Below, in pieces: positions 1 through 12,819 of a DNA stretch of 64,000 nt (within the stretch, counting starts at the first letter, position 1; the number at the start of each line of letters is the position of its first letter). The position numbers and the translations under genes are program-made. The notes beneath the pieces were generated by a model. That model made no database searches and was not told the origin of the DNA. It saw only the letters and a list, made by a program, of their open reading frames with translations. The stretch comes from Myxocyprinus asiaticus (Eukaryota; Chordata; Actinopteri; Cypriniformes; Catostomidae): positions 20,702,595-20,766,594 of the forward strand of contig NC_059374.1 of assembly GCF_019703515.2 (NCBI RefSeq). Direction: 5' to 3'.

Positions 1-577
1 AACATACGGGTATAAAAGGGAGGCTGGAATGCGGATTCATTCAGGTTTTTGCACTGAGGTGCCGAGACAAGGTCCCGGCCATTACAGCGATGTAGTTCAG
101 CCTGTGGCAAGAGGGACACAATGTCTCATTCCCTCCATCAGGGAACGGAGGTTACGACAGTAACCGAGACGTTCCCCTTCTGTCACTCACTCGATGTTGT
201 GTCAATGTAGTGACACTAGGGGTCCCTATAGAAACGCCACAATGGCTGAACTGTGTTACGTGAACTGCCGATGCAGGTGTACGCAAGCTACTGTGAGCGT
301 AGGAACAGATGCACTCGGACTGCACGTGGCCTCCCCAGACGCCCCAAAACGTCATGTAATTCCCAACAACCCTGAGGGGGGGAAGGAGATGTATCTAGTA
401 TGGGAGCAGGCCGTGCCAGCCACGGCTTTTTCTCTCTAAGTTTTTCTCTCCACAGAAAATTAGATTCGGCTGGGGCCTTTAAATGCTCATAAAATGCACC
501 GTTTCTATCATTGACACCGAGTCTAACTCCATGCCGAGAAAAGAGATGCTCTGAACCAGGGAGAGCTTTCTCTTTTC

Positions 578-1111
578 CTAGTTGACCCGAAGTCCTAAAT
601 GGCTGAGGTGCGTGAGCACCAGGTCCCTGTGTGCACACAGTAACTCTCGAGAGTGCGCTATAATCAGCCAGTCATCGAGATAATTGAGTATGCGAACGCC
701 CACTTCCCTTAACGCCGCAAGGGCTGCCTCTGCGACCTTCGTGAAGATGCGAGGGAACAGGGACAAGCCGAAGGGGAGGACCTTGTACTGATATGCCCGA
801 CCGTCGAACGCGAACTGTAGGAAGGGTCCGTGTCGAGGTGAAATCGAGACGTGAGAGTACGCATCCTTCAGGTCTACTGCCACGAACCAATCCTGATGCC
901 GGATGCACGTCAAAATGTGCTTTAGCGTCAGCATCTTGAACGGGAGTCTGTGCAAGGCCCGGTTCAGAACTCGCAGGTCCAAGATTGGCCACAACCCACC
1001 GCCCTTCTTGGGAACGATGAAGTAAGGGCTGTAAAACCGCTGTCTCACCTCGGCTGGAGGGACAGTCTCTATCGCACCCTTCTGTAGGAGGACTGCGATC
1101 TCCACCCGCAA
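578..1111 (-). pseudogene. DIRS-type reverse transcriptase fragment
   Basis: 177 residues cover RT fingers and palm. Visible motifs are S-P-Y-F-I-V-P-K-K, L-D-L-R-x-L-N, the first catalytic Asp in A-V-D-L-K-D-A-Y, the V-L-P-F-G-L-S block, and N-Y-L-D-D-W-L-I, the Y-L-D-D catalytic box. The ORF stops just after the palm (H-L-G-L-R-V-N). Coding similarity continues in other frames toward 288, so frameshifts have killed it. RNase H is not readable as one frame. Confidence 0.8.
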
Positions 1112-1689
1112 GACGGCAGCACTCTCGTCCTTTACTGACGTGAAGAGAACACCGCAGAACCGGGGCGGGCGCCTGGCGAATTGAATCGCATAGCCGAGTC
1201 AGATGTTTCTGGCCAGCCAGCGCGACAGGTTGGAAAGCGATAGCCACGCGTCCAATCTCCAGGCAAGGAGCACTAACAGAAGGATCGCATCCGACGTTCC
1301 TGGGGGTGGGGCCTCGTGGTGGGGGGGAGCAGGGAGTGCCGCGTCGGGGAGCGGTGCTCCGACCCTAGGCAGCAGCGCTGTGGGGACCCTCGGCCAGCCG
1401 GGGGTGTGGTTTGTGTGATGCAGCGGGGCACACGAAGGCGGGGGGCCGTGTTCGTGGGGCCCAGGCTGCAGACACTCGGTGTCCGGTAGCCGTGGGGACG
1501 GCAACCGTGAGCACTTGCGGTGTGACCCGAGGAGAGAGGAAACTGCTCTTTTTTTGACAATGTGGGTACCGCAGCCCGTACGGGGTGCGGCAAACAGAAA
1601 AGATAAAGGGAACAAAAGATTTTCCTCCCGACCCTCCACTGGGGGATGGAGTGGTCTGGCTACCAGCTCCAGAGTTCCCACAGACGTCT

Positions 1690-2184
1690 CTATCCTCGGG
1701 TGTCCCGTCTCAGGGGCGCTTGGGAGCCCTCCGACTTCACCAAGGCGCTCTCCGATGCAGCGATCGACATCTCATCCGGCTCACGAGCTCCGAAAGAGAC
1801 ATTAGGCTGAGGGGAGCTGCCAGTCTCATCCCAGAACTGGACGGACGCAAACGAGCGTACCGGAGAGTGGGCGGTCCGTGGGGGTTTACCCGGCGGAACC
1901 ATACCCATTGAAGCCCCCGAATCGCCTTCAGCGTCAACCAGGGTGGCCTCGTACCCGTAGGTAGAAGGATCAGTGGGGGGGACAGCTGAAGTGGCTTTCC
2001 CTTGAAAGAAGGAAAGCCACGACCGCAACGTTGCCATGGTCATGTTCTCGCAATGAGAACATGAACCATCCACGAACGCTTCCTCAACGTGATTTTGGCC
2101 CAGGCACATGAGACAGTGATCATGACCGTCTGAGGTGGAGAGGTAACGACTGCATCCAGGAACTGCACAGAGACGGAAGGGCAT
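1690..2184 (-). pseudogene. DIRS-type gag-like ORF1 remnant
   Basis: 164 residues open. The N-terminal part has a Cys/His-rich region (C-x-x-P-G-C, then H-D-H-C-L-M-C-L-G near residues 24-31, then C-S-H-C), of the kind seen in fish DIRS gag-like proteins, where a zinc-binding role is assumed. Pro/Ser-rich sequence follows. The ORF ends before the RT ORF, with about 580 bases of disrupted frames between them. Confidence 0.6.
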
Positions 2185-2640
2185 CTTTAAAAAGACACAT
2201 CTTTAAAAAGATGTTCAACGTCACTGTGCCGGCTCTAATAGAGGAAATATACTCATTAGAGGAAATAAACTCTTTTAAAGCGCTGTCGAAGCACCCAGGT
2301 GCGTAATCTGCAGTGGAGTGCAGAGTGGAGAGAAAGCCGCTGGAATGCGCCGTATATTCAACAGCTAACACTTCTGAAGAGGTGAATGGATCAGTAGTAG
2401 TATTCAGCTCGCTGAAATGCAACCGCTCGTCTCCAAAGAAAAAATCTGAATGAATCCGCATTTCAGCCTCCCTTTTATACCCGTATGTCGGGGGGAGTGG
2501 CATGCAAATTCTACTCGCCAATTCTCATTGGCCTTTTCTCAAAGATCTGAAGGTGTCTCGGGCTCTCAATATCGATCCCTAGTGTCAATACATCGACACA
2601 ACGTCGAGTGAGTGACAGAATGGGAACTGTGGTAATCAAC

Positions 2641-3111
2641 ATCATATCACTGATGTTCTGTCAGCTGACACAGAAAAAAGTCTCAACAGACTATTGTACC
2701 CTAACGGAGGACCGCAGTATCATGCCCTGTTTGGGCAAGGAGGGTTAATGTGACTTTTAGGTGTGTGCAGAGCGCAGCAGGCAGTTTGGCTGGGGGTGTG
2801 CAGCTGCCTTGCCCCTGACCCACATTCTGAGATGGAGCAGGCAGCAAATAAATATCTTCATCGCCGTCACTGCCTGTGTGTGAGAAAGCTTGATCTTTCC
2901 CATGGCTGCTGTCAGTGGGAGTGGCAGCTTGCTTCGGCTCAGTTGGAATACGAGGTTGCACAGTTTGCTGGTGAGTCATCTCAGTGTGTGTTGAGCCACA
3001 GAATATATGGAAAAGAAGAAAATAAACTTCTCAAAAGCTGTATAGCAGTACTTGATGCTTGAGGTTGTGGTTTGTAGCCTATATGGTCTGACAGCTGAAT
3101 GACCTTGAGAT
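2641..3111. other. Intergenic DNA, no gene recognised
   Basis: A few bases (GTGGTAATCAACAT, 2631-2644) match the inner arm of the foldback family listed below, suggesting the DIRS copy landed beside an older fragment. Otherwise nothing is recognised. Short ORFs on both strands overlap and show no domain. Confidence 0.4.
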
Positions 3112-3355
3112 TTAAAGGGATAGATCACCCAAAATAGAAAATGTACTCATCCTCATTTTGTTTCAGACCTGTATGGCATCAGTAACCATTCACTTTCTTG
3201 TATGGAAAAAAATATGCAATGAAAGTGAATGGTGACTAAGCAAACAATCTGTCTGACATTTCCTTTTTTGTTCCATTAAAGAAAGAAATACAGGTTTGGA
3301 AGGGTGAGTAAAAAATTACAGAATTTTTTCATTTTTGGTTAAACGGTCCCTTTAA
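3112..3355. repeat. Palindromic MITE (TTTAAAGGGATAGTTCACC family)
   Basis: The element starts TTTAAAGGGATAGATCACCC and ends GGTCCCTTTAA. The interior pairs with itself (for example CCATTCACTTTC against GAAAGTGAATGG). This is the most abundant repeat family in the window. Confidence 0.75.
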
Positions 3356-3537
3356 CCAAATGAACGTCTAGGTCAGTGGTTTACAGCTGTCACGACCCAA
3401 AAATAGGTCATATAGGTATTTTCTGGAAAAAAAAAAAACAACAACAACAAAGCTACATGCATATAATAAAATGCAACTTGCCATATAGGCCTAATTGTGT
3501 TTAGTTAAGATAGCAAAATAAACATGCTTAAAAAGTA

Positions 3538-4480
3538 TTAACCTCCTGAGACCCGAGCGTGACTGCTGTGTGCATTTTCCATTCCCCTTTTTGATTTGTA
3601 ACTAGTAGCACCTAATAAACATGCAAAAAACAAATAGTTTTCCTAAAAATTGATGTCCACATATGTGGACAGTTGGACTAAGTTTTGAAATTTTAAATAA
3701 TACCAAGCAGAAAAAAAATAGTCAGATTTTATCACATTTTATCAAATTTTGATTATGTTTCCAGGAGTGTTGGTTATTCATTGTTTTTGAGACATTACAG
3801 ACAATACATCAGAAATTAGCATAAATTATTCTGATTCAAAGTAATGGCCAGCATCATCCAATCACTCCCAATTGTTCTTTGTCTGCCAAACATGTTGAAT
3901 GGTCCAAACATCATCTGCAGCCTGAAACTGAACTTTTGGTAGGATGTTAGGAGTGAATGTACTTGGCTGCATAGTAAAGCTATAGGAAGCTCCCTTGCTC
4001 CCTAATACAGGGACACGTATACAGGGTCTGAAAGCAAAATTTTCCAGCTTTTGGATGCAACCATTAACTCTCAATATGATAATGCACAGAAAATATAGGA
4101 TATTTTAAGGAAAATTAGCCTATAGTCCACGTACGTGGTCACTGTGTTTAACAGCATGCCGTTTCACAATAAATCGATGACATTTTGTAAATGGCATATC
4201 GGATGAAACTATAGACTCTAATCTTTTGACTCAGAAAAAAACAAAAATTAATGAGGTTTCTTTCCAGATGTAGTTTTGTTGCCGTTTCTCCATAAGACAA
4301 ACTCAGCTGAGATCGACCCCATGTTGTTTTGTCACAAGAAAAAAGTTTAACCTTTTAATGACAGCCTAGAGTCTCCTGAACTGAGATCAGTCAGTTTAAA
4401 TGAAATTAAATCATGAATAGCCTACAGCAAAGCCAAAACTTAATGTCCACGCATGTGGACACGGGGTCTCAGGAGGTTAA
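3538..4480. mobile_element. piggyBac-like non-autonomous element with TTAA target duplication
   Basis: TTAA at 3538-3541 and 4477-4480 flank inverted termini CCTCCTGAGACCC (3542-3554) and GGGTCTCAGGAGG (4464-4476). TTAA duplication is diagnostic of piggyBac-type transposition. No transposase ORF is present in the 943 bp. Inside each end is a GTCCAC...GTGGAC palindrome (about 3655-3671 and 4445-4460). Confidence 0.85.
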
Positions 4481-5730
4481 AAGGGAGGAGAAAACGCTTC
4501 CCATCTCTTTTTCTGTTAAGCGTCCAAGCAAACTCTATGGTATTTTAGCACAAATCAGTTAGTTACTTGGTAATATGGATAATACTTATACAACATTTGG
4601 CCTTGTGTTTATCCCTTATGGCTGGTAAATTACACATTTGATGTTCTATGTGCATTTATACAATTGTCCGTTTTCCTATTCAGCCTATGTTATTTAAATT
4701 TTTTTGCATTTTATTAGGCTCATGTTATTCTTGGTAACATTAATACATTTTATTGTTTCATTTTAAATAAATTTTTTGTTTACTTTTAACAATAAACAAT
4801 TCTGATACAATTTTGATGGGTGGTCACTTGATGTAAAATGTAAACCACTTTACATATGTAAAATATGGGTACTGAAACAAAACCAGTTCAGAAACACTGG
4901 TGTATGGGACAACCGCAAGTTCCCTCAGCCAGGAACATTCGCTTCCCCTACTTGTCAAATGGCATGTCAAAAGAATGTGGCGGTACCGAAAATAATCCCT
5001 GATAAATGGCCAACATGACATTAACCAATGCAAGCATTAGTCTCATACATCATTCTTGGACAATGTCCCCCCAGGCATGTTTTATGTTTCAGATCCGAGG
5101 CAATATTTCTCAGCTGTAAATGTCACGTTTGACTGTGCAGTTTATCAGCGATCAGTTCCCTTCAGAGAGCTCTAGTTTCGATAGAATGTGGAATTGATTT
5201 TATTGAAAAGCTTGTAGCCGATCTTTACCTACAAAGTTCCCTGCGTGTGGCATAATCCATTAGAAAGCAGTACAAAAATGTTTCACTACACAAAAACAGA
5301 GCAGAGTGACTTGCACTGTTTTATAAAAGACTGACACAACTACTGAAAGAATTTGGCATAATCAAATCACACAGCACTTTTATTAACCCCTTATCTTTTA
5401 GCCATTTGATTTAGTATTGTTAAAGTCTATTTTCTTTTTTTCAAATTAATTAAGGATATAAATTAAGTAAACTTGTCTGTATAAGTACACCTATAAAGAT
5501 AGCATTGTTAGAATCTGCCATCTAGCTTATTCATAGTGCACTTTCTAGACTTTTTTGTCTATTAATGTAGTTTATGTTTGTCACTTAATGGGTTTTACTT
5601 GATAATCATAACTGTTTTATATATTTTCCATGAAAACTTTGCTATTTTGGTCCAGAAAGAAACAAAACATGACATCGGGTTAATTCTATTACATCCCACA
5701 TGCAAAAAATATAAAAACATTTTAGACCAA
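4481..5730. other. Intergenic, AT-rich, nothing recognised
   Basis: No ORF of note, no splice-linked coding signal, no repeat family recognised. Confidence 0.5.
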
Positions 5731-5941
5731 ATCGTGGACATATGTGGACAGTTGGACTAAGTTTTGAAATTTTAAATAATACCAAGCAGAAAAAAAAAGT
5801 CTGATTTTTTTTTAGCACATTTTATAACATTTTTATTGTGTTTCCAGGAGTGTTGGTTATTCATGTTTTTGAGAAACCAGAAATTAGCATAAATAATTCT
5901 GATTCAAAGTAATGGCCAGCATCATCCAATCTCTCCCAACA
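5731..5941. repeat. Partial second copy of the piggyBac-like element interior
   Basis: About 210 bp match 3655-3870, for example CAGTTGGACTAAGTTTTGAA and TTTCCAGGAGTGTTGGTTAT, same orientation. It keeps neither terminus. It breaks off at 5942, exactly where the next palindromic element starts. Confidence 0.8.
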
Positions 5942-6263
5942 ATGTTACGTCTCAGGATGTATTTTTGTTTTATTTTGTATTACATACGTGGATGTAACAA
6001 CAAACAATCTGCCTCTCTCCATCTCTCCCCTTGTTACACCTCTCCAACCCTAGACTGGGGAGGGTGTAAAAATTGGGGGCTTGTCCGGGATGGCAATGAG
6101 AAACAGGAGGCAGTCATCAGTACCTGTTAGAGGAGAGCGGACAGGGCAACAGGAAAGGTGGAAAACAGAAAACAACATACAACAAAACAGTGGCAAACAA
6201 CACAGACAATACATCCACAGATGTAATACAAAATAAAACAAAAATATGTCCTGGGATGTAACA
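5942..6263. repeat. Palindromic LTR-like element with primer-binding-site-like sequence
   Basis: The arms 5942-6000 and 6195-6263 are inverted copies (shared ATTTTTGTTTTATTTTGTAT, and TGTTAC at both outer ends). Between them, 6072-6089 reads TGGGGGCTTGTCCGGGAT, one base away from the 18-base site complementary to the 3' end of proline tRNA, used as primer by many LTR elements. No coding sequence follows. Confidence 0.5.
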
Positions 6264-8329
6264 ATTCGGATGAACTATTCTGGTGAAAATCTAGTTTTAA
6301 ACATACTTTACAATTTTGAATGTATTAAGGCCAAAGTATACTTTGGTTGTCCACATTGCTGATCGCTCAGTGCACAGTATATGTGACGCAAATTTCGTCA
6401 TCAGCACAATCCGTGCAGATGCCCAGATATTCTCACCATGCGGAGAGTTCTTGACTGTGCTTGTCATTGGTGTATGCACCTACCGTTGACTGTACTAAAA
6501 GAGTATCACAAAGTAGTTGTAGTGTGCATGCATCAAATGTGTTCGTATTTGCTCACGGTCAGAAGATTATACTTTGAAAGGCAACGTGGTTGACCGATCG
6601 AGATCTGATCCGGAACGCACAAAAATTAAGTATATCCGGGCCTTTAATGTTTTCCTAGCCATAATAAACTGTAAGATTAAGTCTTTTCAGCACCTAAAAT
6701 TAAACCAGCAATATCCTAGTGACAGTGATGTTAAAGTTCCTGTTACCAGTCAACCAATGATTTAAAAATACTAAAAGCAATTGACATTTAATAGACTGGT
6801 ATGACAGTCCACCAATTAACAATTGTTTTAGGATATTCAATGATCACAAGGGAATTAGGATTTAGGTCTTAAACATTGTAACCCATTTGCAAGTGCACTG
6901 GCGTTTTACCCCCAAAAAGTTTTGGTTTATCTCAACCTATCTAGACAGAGCAGCTCTCTCTGTGAAGATCGAGCTCCACACAGTGAATATTTTTCTACAC
7001 ATTCTGTAGTAGATGTTAGTGCAACATCTATTGCTTCTCTATAGCTGAGTGCACAGTGATTACCGCTTTGGCCATCTTATTTATTTTGTTTCTCACTGCA
7101 CATCACCTTTTACTGCTGACAATCACAGGACAGGAAAATAGATCATTTTAGCCCAGAGTGGTCTGCTTATATAGACGTTACATTTTGTCAGTCACTTTTT
7201 CCAATGGTGGGTCTCGGGAAACTTGACAAATTATTTTTATATTTCATTGGGGAAACAAAAATTGAGTGTCCACTTTGGTCAGGTGATTGTAATATCCACC
7301 ACATGAGGTAAATAGTGTTTGTAGAATATTTATGTTCCCAGTCAGTGTTACAGTTATACAATATTTACAATTAGGGTCCCCAATTGATAAAGAAGATGTG
7401 TTGTGTAAATAAAAAAAATTTTTTTACCCAATTGTGTTTGCTACAGTATGTATTTTTATGCTTACAGTATTAGAGTATTGCGCCATTAGCTTAGCAACAT
7501 GCTAACGCAAACTCTGAGGCATGGAGCGCTGTTTGTACTGTTAGAGTATTCAAAATCGGTCACTTAAGAGGTTTGATGACAGTTAGGATTCTGTCTTAGA
7601 AGGCAGCTACCTAGCTAGGCAAAAGGCAGTGAGACAACTCACTAGGTTTTTTATCATTAGCAGCTGTAATACATTTAAATGACACTCAAAGATGTGGTTG
7701 GGACGTTATAGTTAGTATTGTCAGGGGGGCTTATTTCATATGACTGTAACTAGGGGGTCTCTGCACTGTTGGCCACCCCATTATTTGAACACATCACATT
7801 GTGGTCTCTGAGACACTAAAGGCATACCCTTCATTTGTGTTCATGAGTCAATTATAACAGCAACAATAATCGCAAATTTTTGTTTGAGGGCTAAATGATC
7901 AAAATATACAGATCCTCTGGTTGAAATGAGCATAAATTATCCATTATACCCCAACCTGTTGGCAGGCAGTGCTAAACCCTGGCATACACAGACATCTGTG
8001 GACATCTGGCTACTGTAAATATCCCAAATGGACAGCAGCACTGAATTTTAAATATTCAGGTCTGCTTTTTCCCGCCCCATTGTATTTTTGTAATCTACAT
8101 AAACAAGTCAGATGAATACTTTTTAGAGGTTTGTCAACTAAAATCCATTTTTCTAGATAGATTTTTACTCCTGGTGTCAAGGCAAATCAGACCCCTACAT
8201 TTGCAGCGGAGTTATTCCAGCAAGGGTAAAAATGAGAATCAGAGCTTAGCTCGTCATAGATAATCAAGCCATCAGCATGCAGATGCCAAAGCCAGAGGTA
8301 CAATCTCAAATGTATAATCTGGGTGAAAC

Positions 8330-8332
<3 letters not shown>
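6264..8332. other. Intergenic DNA with one probable short MITE
   Basis: The stretch 6325-6585 has opposed ends (AGTATACTTTGG and ATTATACTTTGAAAGG-like) and is probably a small MITE. The rest holds no gene or repeat that I recognise. Confidence 0.4.

Positions 8333-8367
<35 letters not shown>
8333..8367. repeat. (TG)n microsatellite
   Basis: Near-perfect TG dinucleotide repeat of 35 bases. Confidence 0.95.
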
Positions 8368-8370
<3 letters not shown>

Positions 8371-10644
8371 TGTTTAAGTAACAACCAGTCACTGCAGACT
8401 GCGATATGCACATCTGAACTTCACTGTTATCTCTTGGTTTTTACATTTCATGTTTTTTTAATACTGTCATCATGCTTTCAAGAGCTTCAGTGATGTTGGT
8501 CAAACGTTGGCCCTACTTACTTCAGATATACTATTCTGCTCTCTAATAGCAGCATTTAACACTAATGACAGAACACAGCAACAAATGGCAGAGGTGAGAC
8601 TTTGTCTATTTAACTGTCTGTCAGTTTTGATTTGGTTGCTTGAGGGCACATTAATAAAAGGACTATTTGAACTCTGAGGGCATTGGTGCTAGACCTCTGA
8701 TAACTGTTATTTCAGGTAAATGGATAATAATTTAGTGTGCTGTTTTATCAGTCCTGAGAAACAGAAAATTAATGGATTTATATGTTTTTTATTCAGTTCA
8801 GGGCACATATACCATGCTTAAATAACCTGTCTTAGCAGCTTTTGAGTCAAACAAATCTAGGCGAATCTCCCAAAACTTGTCAAAAACATGTATGTGTGTG
8901 TGTGCCTGTTCTTGACAGGTTTTGTGAAATTCAGCCATCTACAGTCTTTTTTTTGTTTATTGTTTTTTTCTTCAAATGTGTGAAATTTAGGTTGGTTCGA
9001 TGTTAAAGAGTTTGGTATCAACAAAGGCGTAGACAACAGATCCGTTGTTTGCTAAGCCAGATAAGAAGATGGAATTCAACGTTCAGAGATTTACCAAATT
9101 AACTGGCTAGCAACATGAAAACAGCACAGGATACATGAATCCTGAAGTCATTTAAACATTCAACTCTCAAACAGAGTATGTTTGCGCTAACCATGACTCT
9201 AAAGCGTTACAAAACCATCAACGTACTAGGAAACCGAGCCAATACATCCTTGCTGAGTCTTTGATATGACAAGTTTCCCCCATATAAGCTTCTTAAAGCT
9301 AGATTTTCTCTAAATTATGGCAGAGGGAAAAACAACTTCTAAATCATCTGGTTTTCTTATGTTTTGATCATTAAGAATATATAATGAGATAATTTATGAT
9401 ATAAAGTGAAGGGCGAGTTGACAAAGTAAACAAGGTTCAGGCCAGTTGCATGTAAATTCAGTAAGAAAAGACATTCATCATTGATACGCACGATTAAAAT
9501 TCAGTTTCTGGTATATATTCAGATTTTTTCAAGTAATGAAATGTCATACATTTGCCCACTGTCTGAATTATCGAACAACCTAAGTTAACAAGTAAAAACA
9601 CGAACACCTGTGCATTGGTTGTACTATACAGTATACTGGCATATAGCCTACATTCTTTGTAACATAGTAACTTTGTAAAATTATCTTCTGTTGGATTTCA
9701 TATGTGCCAGAGGTTCTGGTCCATGAAAGCAGCTCTATTTTATGCATTTAATGTGTCAATGCATTAAATGTGAATTATTTACTATTTAGATTATAATTTA
9801 ATGAATTAATTTTATCTAAACAACTGATATAAAGTGAAATCTACAGTACAAGAAAGACTGATGTACTGTTTAAGTGCCGTTTCCATTTGCTTCATCCAAG
9901 TACATAATGTGTGTTGATATAAAAACATAATGGATTCAGAAGCAGAATTATGCCTATTTATAGTTATCAGGTGTCATCTTACAACACAGACCAAACCAGA
10001 ATACTTTTTAGCCAGCTCAGTGGAGGATCAAGGTGCTGTCATCTCTTTTTTGGAACAATTTGCATCCTGCCACCATTATGATACAAATGACTATTGGGAA
10101 GTGTGGACAATTTATGAGTTATGAGAATGGGGGTAATGAATGATGACTGAAAATGAGAAACGTATCCACAGCACATAACTATCTCATGGTCAACAGAAGA
10201 TATGATAAAGCTTAATAAATAAATAAAAGTATTTCATTTATTTATTTATGATGCATTTGCAGGTTTGGTTTCCATTGATTGTAGATAAATGTCCTCAGTG
10301 TGTTGGCGAGTGAGTAACCTTCAAATTATTCAGCAGCACGCGTATGAGCTTTCTGAGTCATTCAGATTGAATCCCGGACCAATTCAGATCGCTTTGCTAT
10401 CACGTGTGACGAATTGATTGTAAATAACTGACTCAAATGAGTGATTCTTTTGATAATCAGACATTTTTAGTTCTGATTCAAAACTGCGACAGTAAACACC
10501 GGGTACACGACATGACACACAACAATACTCGGCTACCTAATTCAAAATATAGCTTCTTGATTAAAAACTAGCGAAGCTACCACCTTGCTACTGAGAAATG
10601 TAGTTAAGCTAATAGCTTCGCTATTTGTAGTGAAGCTACTGCCC

Positions 10645-10648
<4 letters not shown>
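8368..10648. other. Intergenic DNA, nothing recognised
   Basis: AT-rich sequence with no ORF above 65 codons and no repeat family I recognise. Confidence 0.5.
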
Positions 10649-10717
<69 letters not shown>

Positions 10718-10863
10718 GGTTGATGTGAACATTAACTGAAGCTCCTGTTCTGTATCTGCATGATTTTATGCACTGTTGCCACACGATTGGCTGATTAAAT
10801 AATTACATGAGTAATTAGGTGTACAGGTCTTCCTAATAAAGTGCTCAGTGAGTGTATATATGT

Positions 10864-10936
<73 letters not shown>
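10649..10936. repeat. (AT)n and (GT)n(AT)n microsatellites
   Basis: A pure AT run at about 10650-10712, then GT at 10869-10901 running directly into AT at 10902-10936. An 80-codon ORF over the first tract is just repeated Ile-Tyr. Confidence 0.95.
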
Positions 10937-10938
<2 letters not shown>

Positions 10939-12184
10939 TAATACATTTTTCAGCCTTATAAATCGATTCATTGATATTTTGGGTTCTCTTTTTACTACTG
11001 AATTTTAAACTGTAGATGCTATTAGGAAGGATCGTAGTCTTAAGAAAATTAACTCACATTAAAAAAGCACATACAAGTCATAAACAGTCATTTAACATCA
11101 CCTCCTATGGACTTATGACATTACCTAAGAAATACAGCTGATGACGCCTGACAGAGTTGCATCCATTATGAAAACAAGGAAATGTACAGCTATCCACAAA
11201 GCTCAGATAAGTAATTAATTTTTTTAACATTTAATCTGAGCTTGACAGAACTCCCTGGTGCTACAAGCCAGTTTAGAAGGGGAAAATCGTGATGAGGTAG
11301 GGGGAAATGTGTTGCACAAAGCTGCACTTCCTGTTATGAATTAATCAATGGTAATGGACAGAGGGCCATGTGGCTGTTGGAACCATCCAAAACGCTCAAT
11401 GAAAATGGGAGAAGAGAAATAAAGGGCACAAATTTGTTTACTGCTTTTCACATCACAAGACAGCTCTAATGGATAGGGTTGCATGAAAATTGTGCTGCTT
11501 TCATTTATGTGGTGACTGCAGGCACAAATCTTTTATGGTGCCAAGTTATTACAAGAAGGGCTCATACTGCCACAGGATGCACACACTACTGTAGATTTAC
11601 TGTATAAGCTGAGCTAACATACGCATTGCCACCCACAGGCAAATGCTCTTTATTTGACCGAAGCACTTCCTTTGTAATGTTATTGTTGCCACAAATAATT
11701 TTCTTCCCAGACTGTGTGTGTTAGTGATGGAGCGTTGGTTAAGGCCATAGTCTGTCCAGACTAATTGTACCTGCACCTAGAGCTCTTGCACACCGAGTAT
11801 GAGAGTATGCCAGCGGGTTCTCTAGTCTAGGCATCTTGGCTACAAATATACTCACATAGGAGACTTCTGCAGCTGTTAGTGGCACTCATATATGAGATGC
11901 TTTAGTCTTATACTGTGCATTCCTACTTTTAAAACTCGTCCTTTTCTTAGCTGTTTAGCCACGTTAAAGCACAAACAACATAACGTGATTTTTAAAGAGT
12001 ATGTTGATGTTATTTTAGCCCATGCCATACAACAAGTTTAGGCTAAAAATGACAGAGGAGAGACTTTCTATGGTCTAAAAGACAGTAACTGTATCATTTT
12101 GGAAACAAATGTTCCCACAAGGATAGTAAAACCAGAAATCACCTACATTGTGGGGAGAAGCCAATGTCCCACAAGGAAAATGGC
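10937..12184. other. Intergenic DNA, nothing recognised
   Basis: No coding or repeat signal that I can support. Confidence 0.5.
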
Positions 12185-12819
12185 TTAAAGGAATATTCAA
12201 TACAAGGGCTCAATACATGTTAAGCTCAATCCACAGCATTTGTGGCATACTGTTGATTACCACAATTAATTTTTACTTACCCCTTCTTTTCTTTAAAAAA
12301 ACAAAAAAATCTGGGTTACAGTGAGGCAAATGGAAGTAACTGGGGCCAAACCATAAACATTAAAATACTCACCTTTTCTAAAGTATAGCCACAAGATGTA
12401 AAAAAAATATGCGTGTTAACATTATTTGAGTGTGATAAAATTGCGAACTAACCTTATCTGTGTAAAGTTATAGCCAAAGTTACAACTTTGTTGACATTAC
12501 ATCGTCATGGCCTAAAACACCCTAAAATGACCATAAAATGAAGATTTACAGCTCAAATAATAGTTTTAACAAAATAATTAATGTAAGTGCGTCTATAAAA
12601 TTAAAAGCTTCACATTTCTGCCTTTAAACCCTCCAAAAATTGGCCCCATTCACTTCCATTGTAAGTGCCTCACTATAACCTCGATTTTTGCTACTTTTTT
12701 TTTTTTTTTTTCAAGAAAAGGAGGGACAAGTCAAAATAATGTTTTTGTGGTAATCAACATTATGCCACAAATGCGGTCAATTAAGCTTAACTTTTATTGA
12801 ACCCAGAATATTCCTTTAA
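12185..12819. repeat. Long foldback element (TTAAAGGAATATTC ends), intact copy
   Basis: Terminal TTAAAGGAATATTC (12185) and GAATATTCCTTTAA (to 12819) are inverted. The arms pair over hundreds of bases: ACCACAA...TTAC against GTGGTAATCAACATTATGCC, AGTGAGGCAAATGGAAGTAA against CTTCCATTGTAAGTGCCTCA. A poly-T run sits in the right arm. No ORF. Related copies lie at 26163-26675, about 41640-42575, and as halves at 62718-62815 and 63826-63900. Confidence 0.8.

Larger units (their letters stand above)
1..2640 (-). mobile_element. DIRS-like tyrosine-recombinase-class retrotransposon, decayed and cut by the window edge
   Basis: A gag-like ORF (1690-2184) and a reverse-transcriptase ORF (578-1111) lie on the minus strand in element order. 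Two sequence blocks occur at both ends in opposite orientation. One is the TATA block ACGGGTATAAAAGGGAGGCT (about 6-25 plus; 2466-2485 minus). The other is TGTCACTCACTCGA... (181-236 plus; about 2566-2618 minus). Opposed end sequences and this RT type fit DIRS elements. No recombinase or methyltransferase domain is visible in the window. Confidence 0.75.

Noticed and set aside
672..1681. Long minus-strand ORFs at 672-1247 and 1199-1681
   Set aside because: Out-of-frame shadows or inter-ORF sequence of the DIRS-like element; no motif.
10542..10784. 80-codon ORF rich in Ile-Tyr
   Set aside because: It is an (AT)n tract read in frame.
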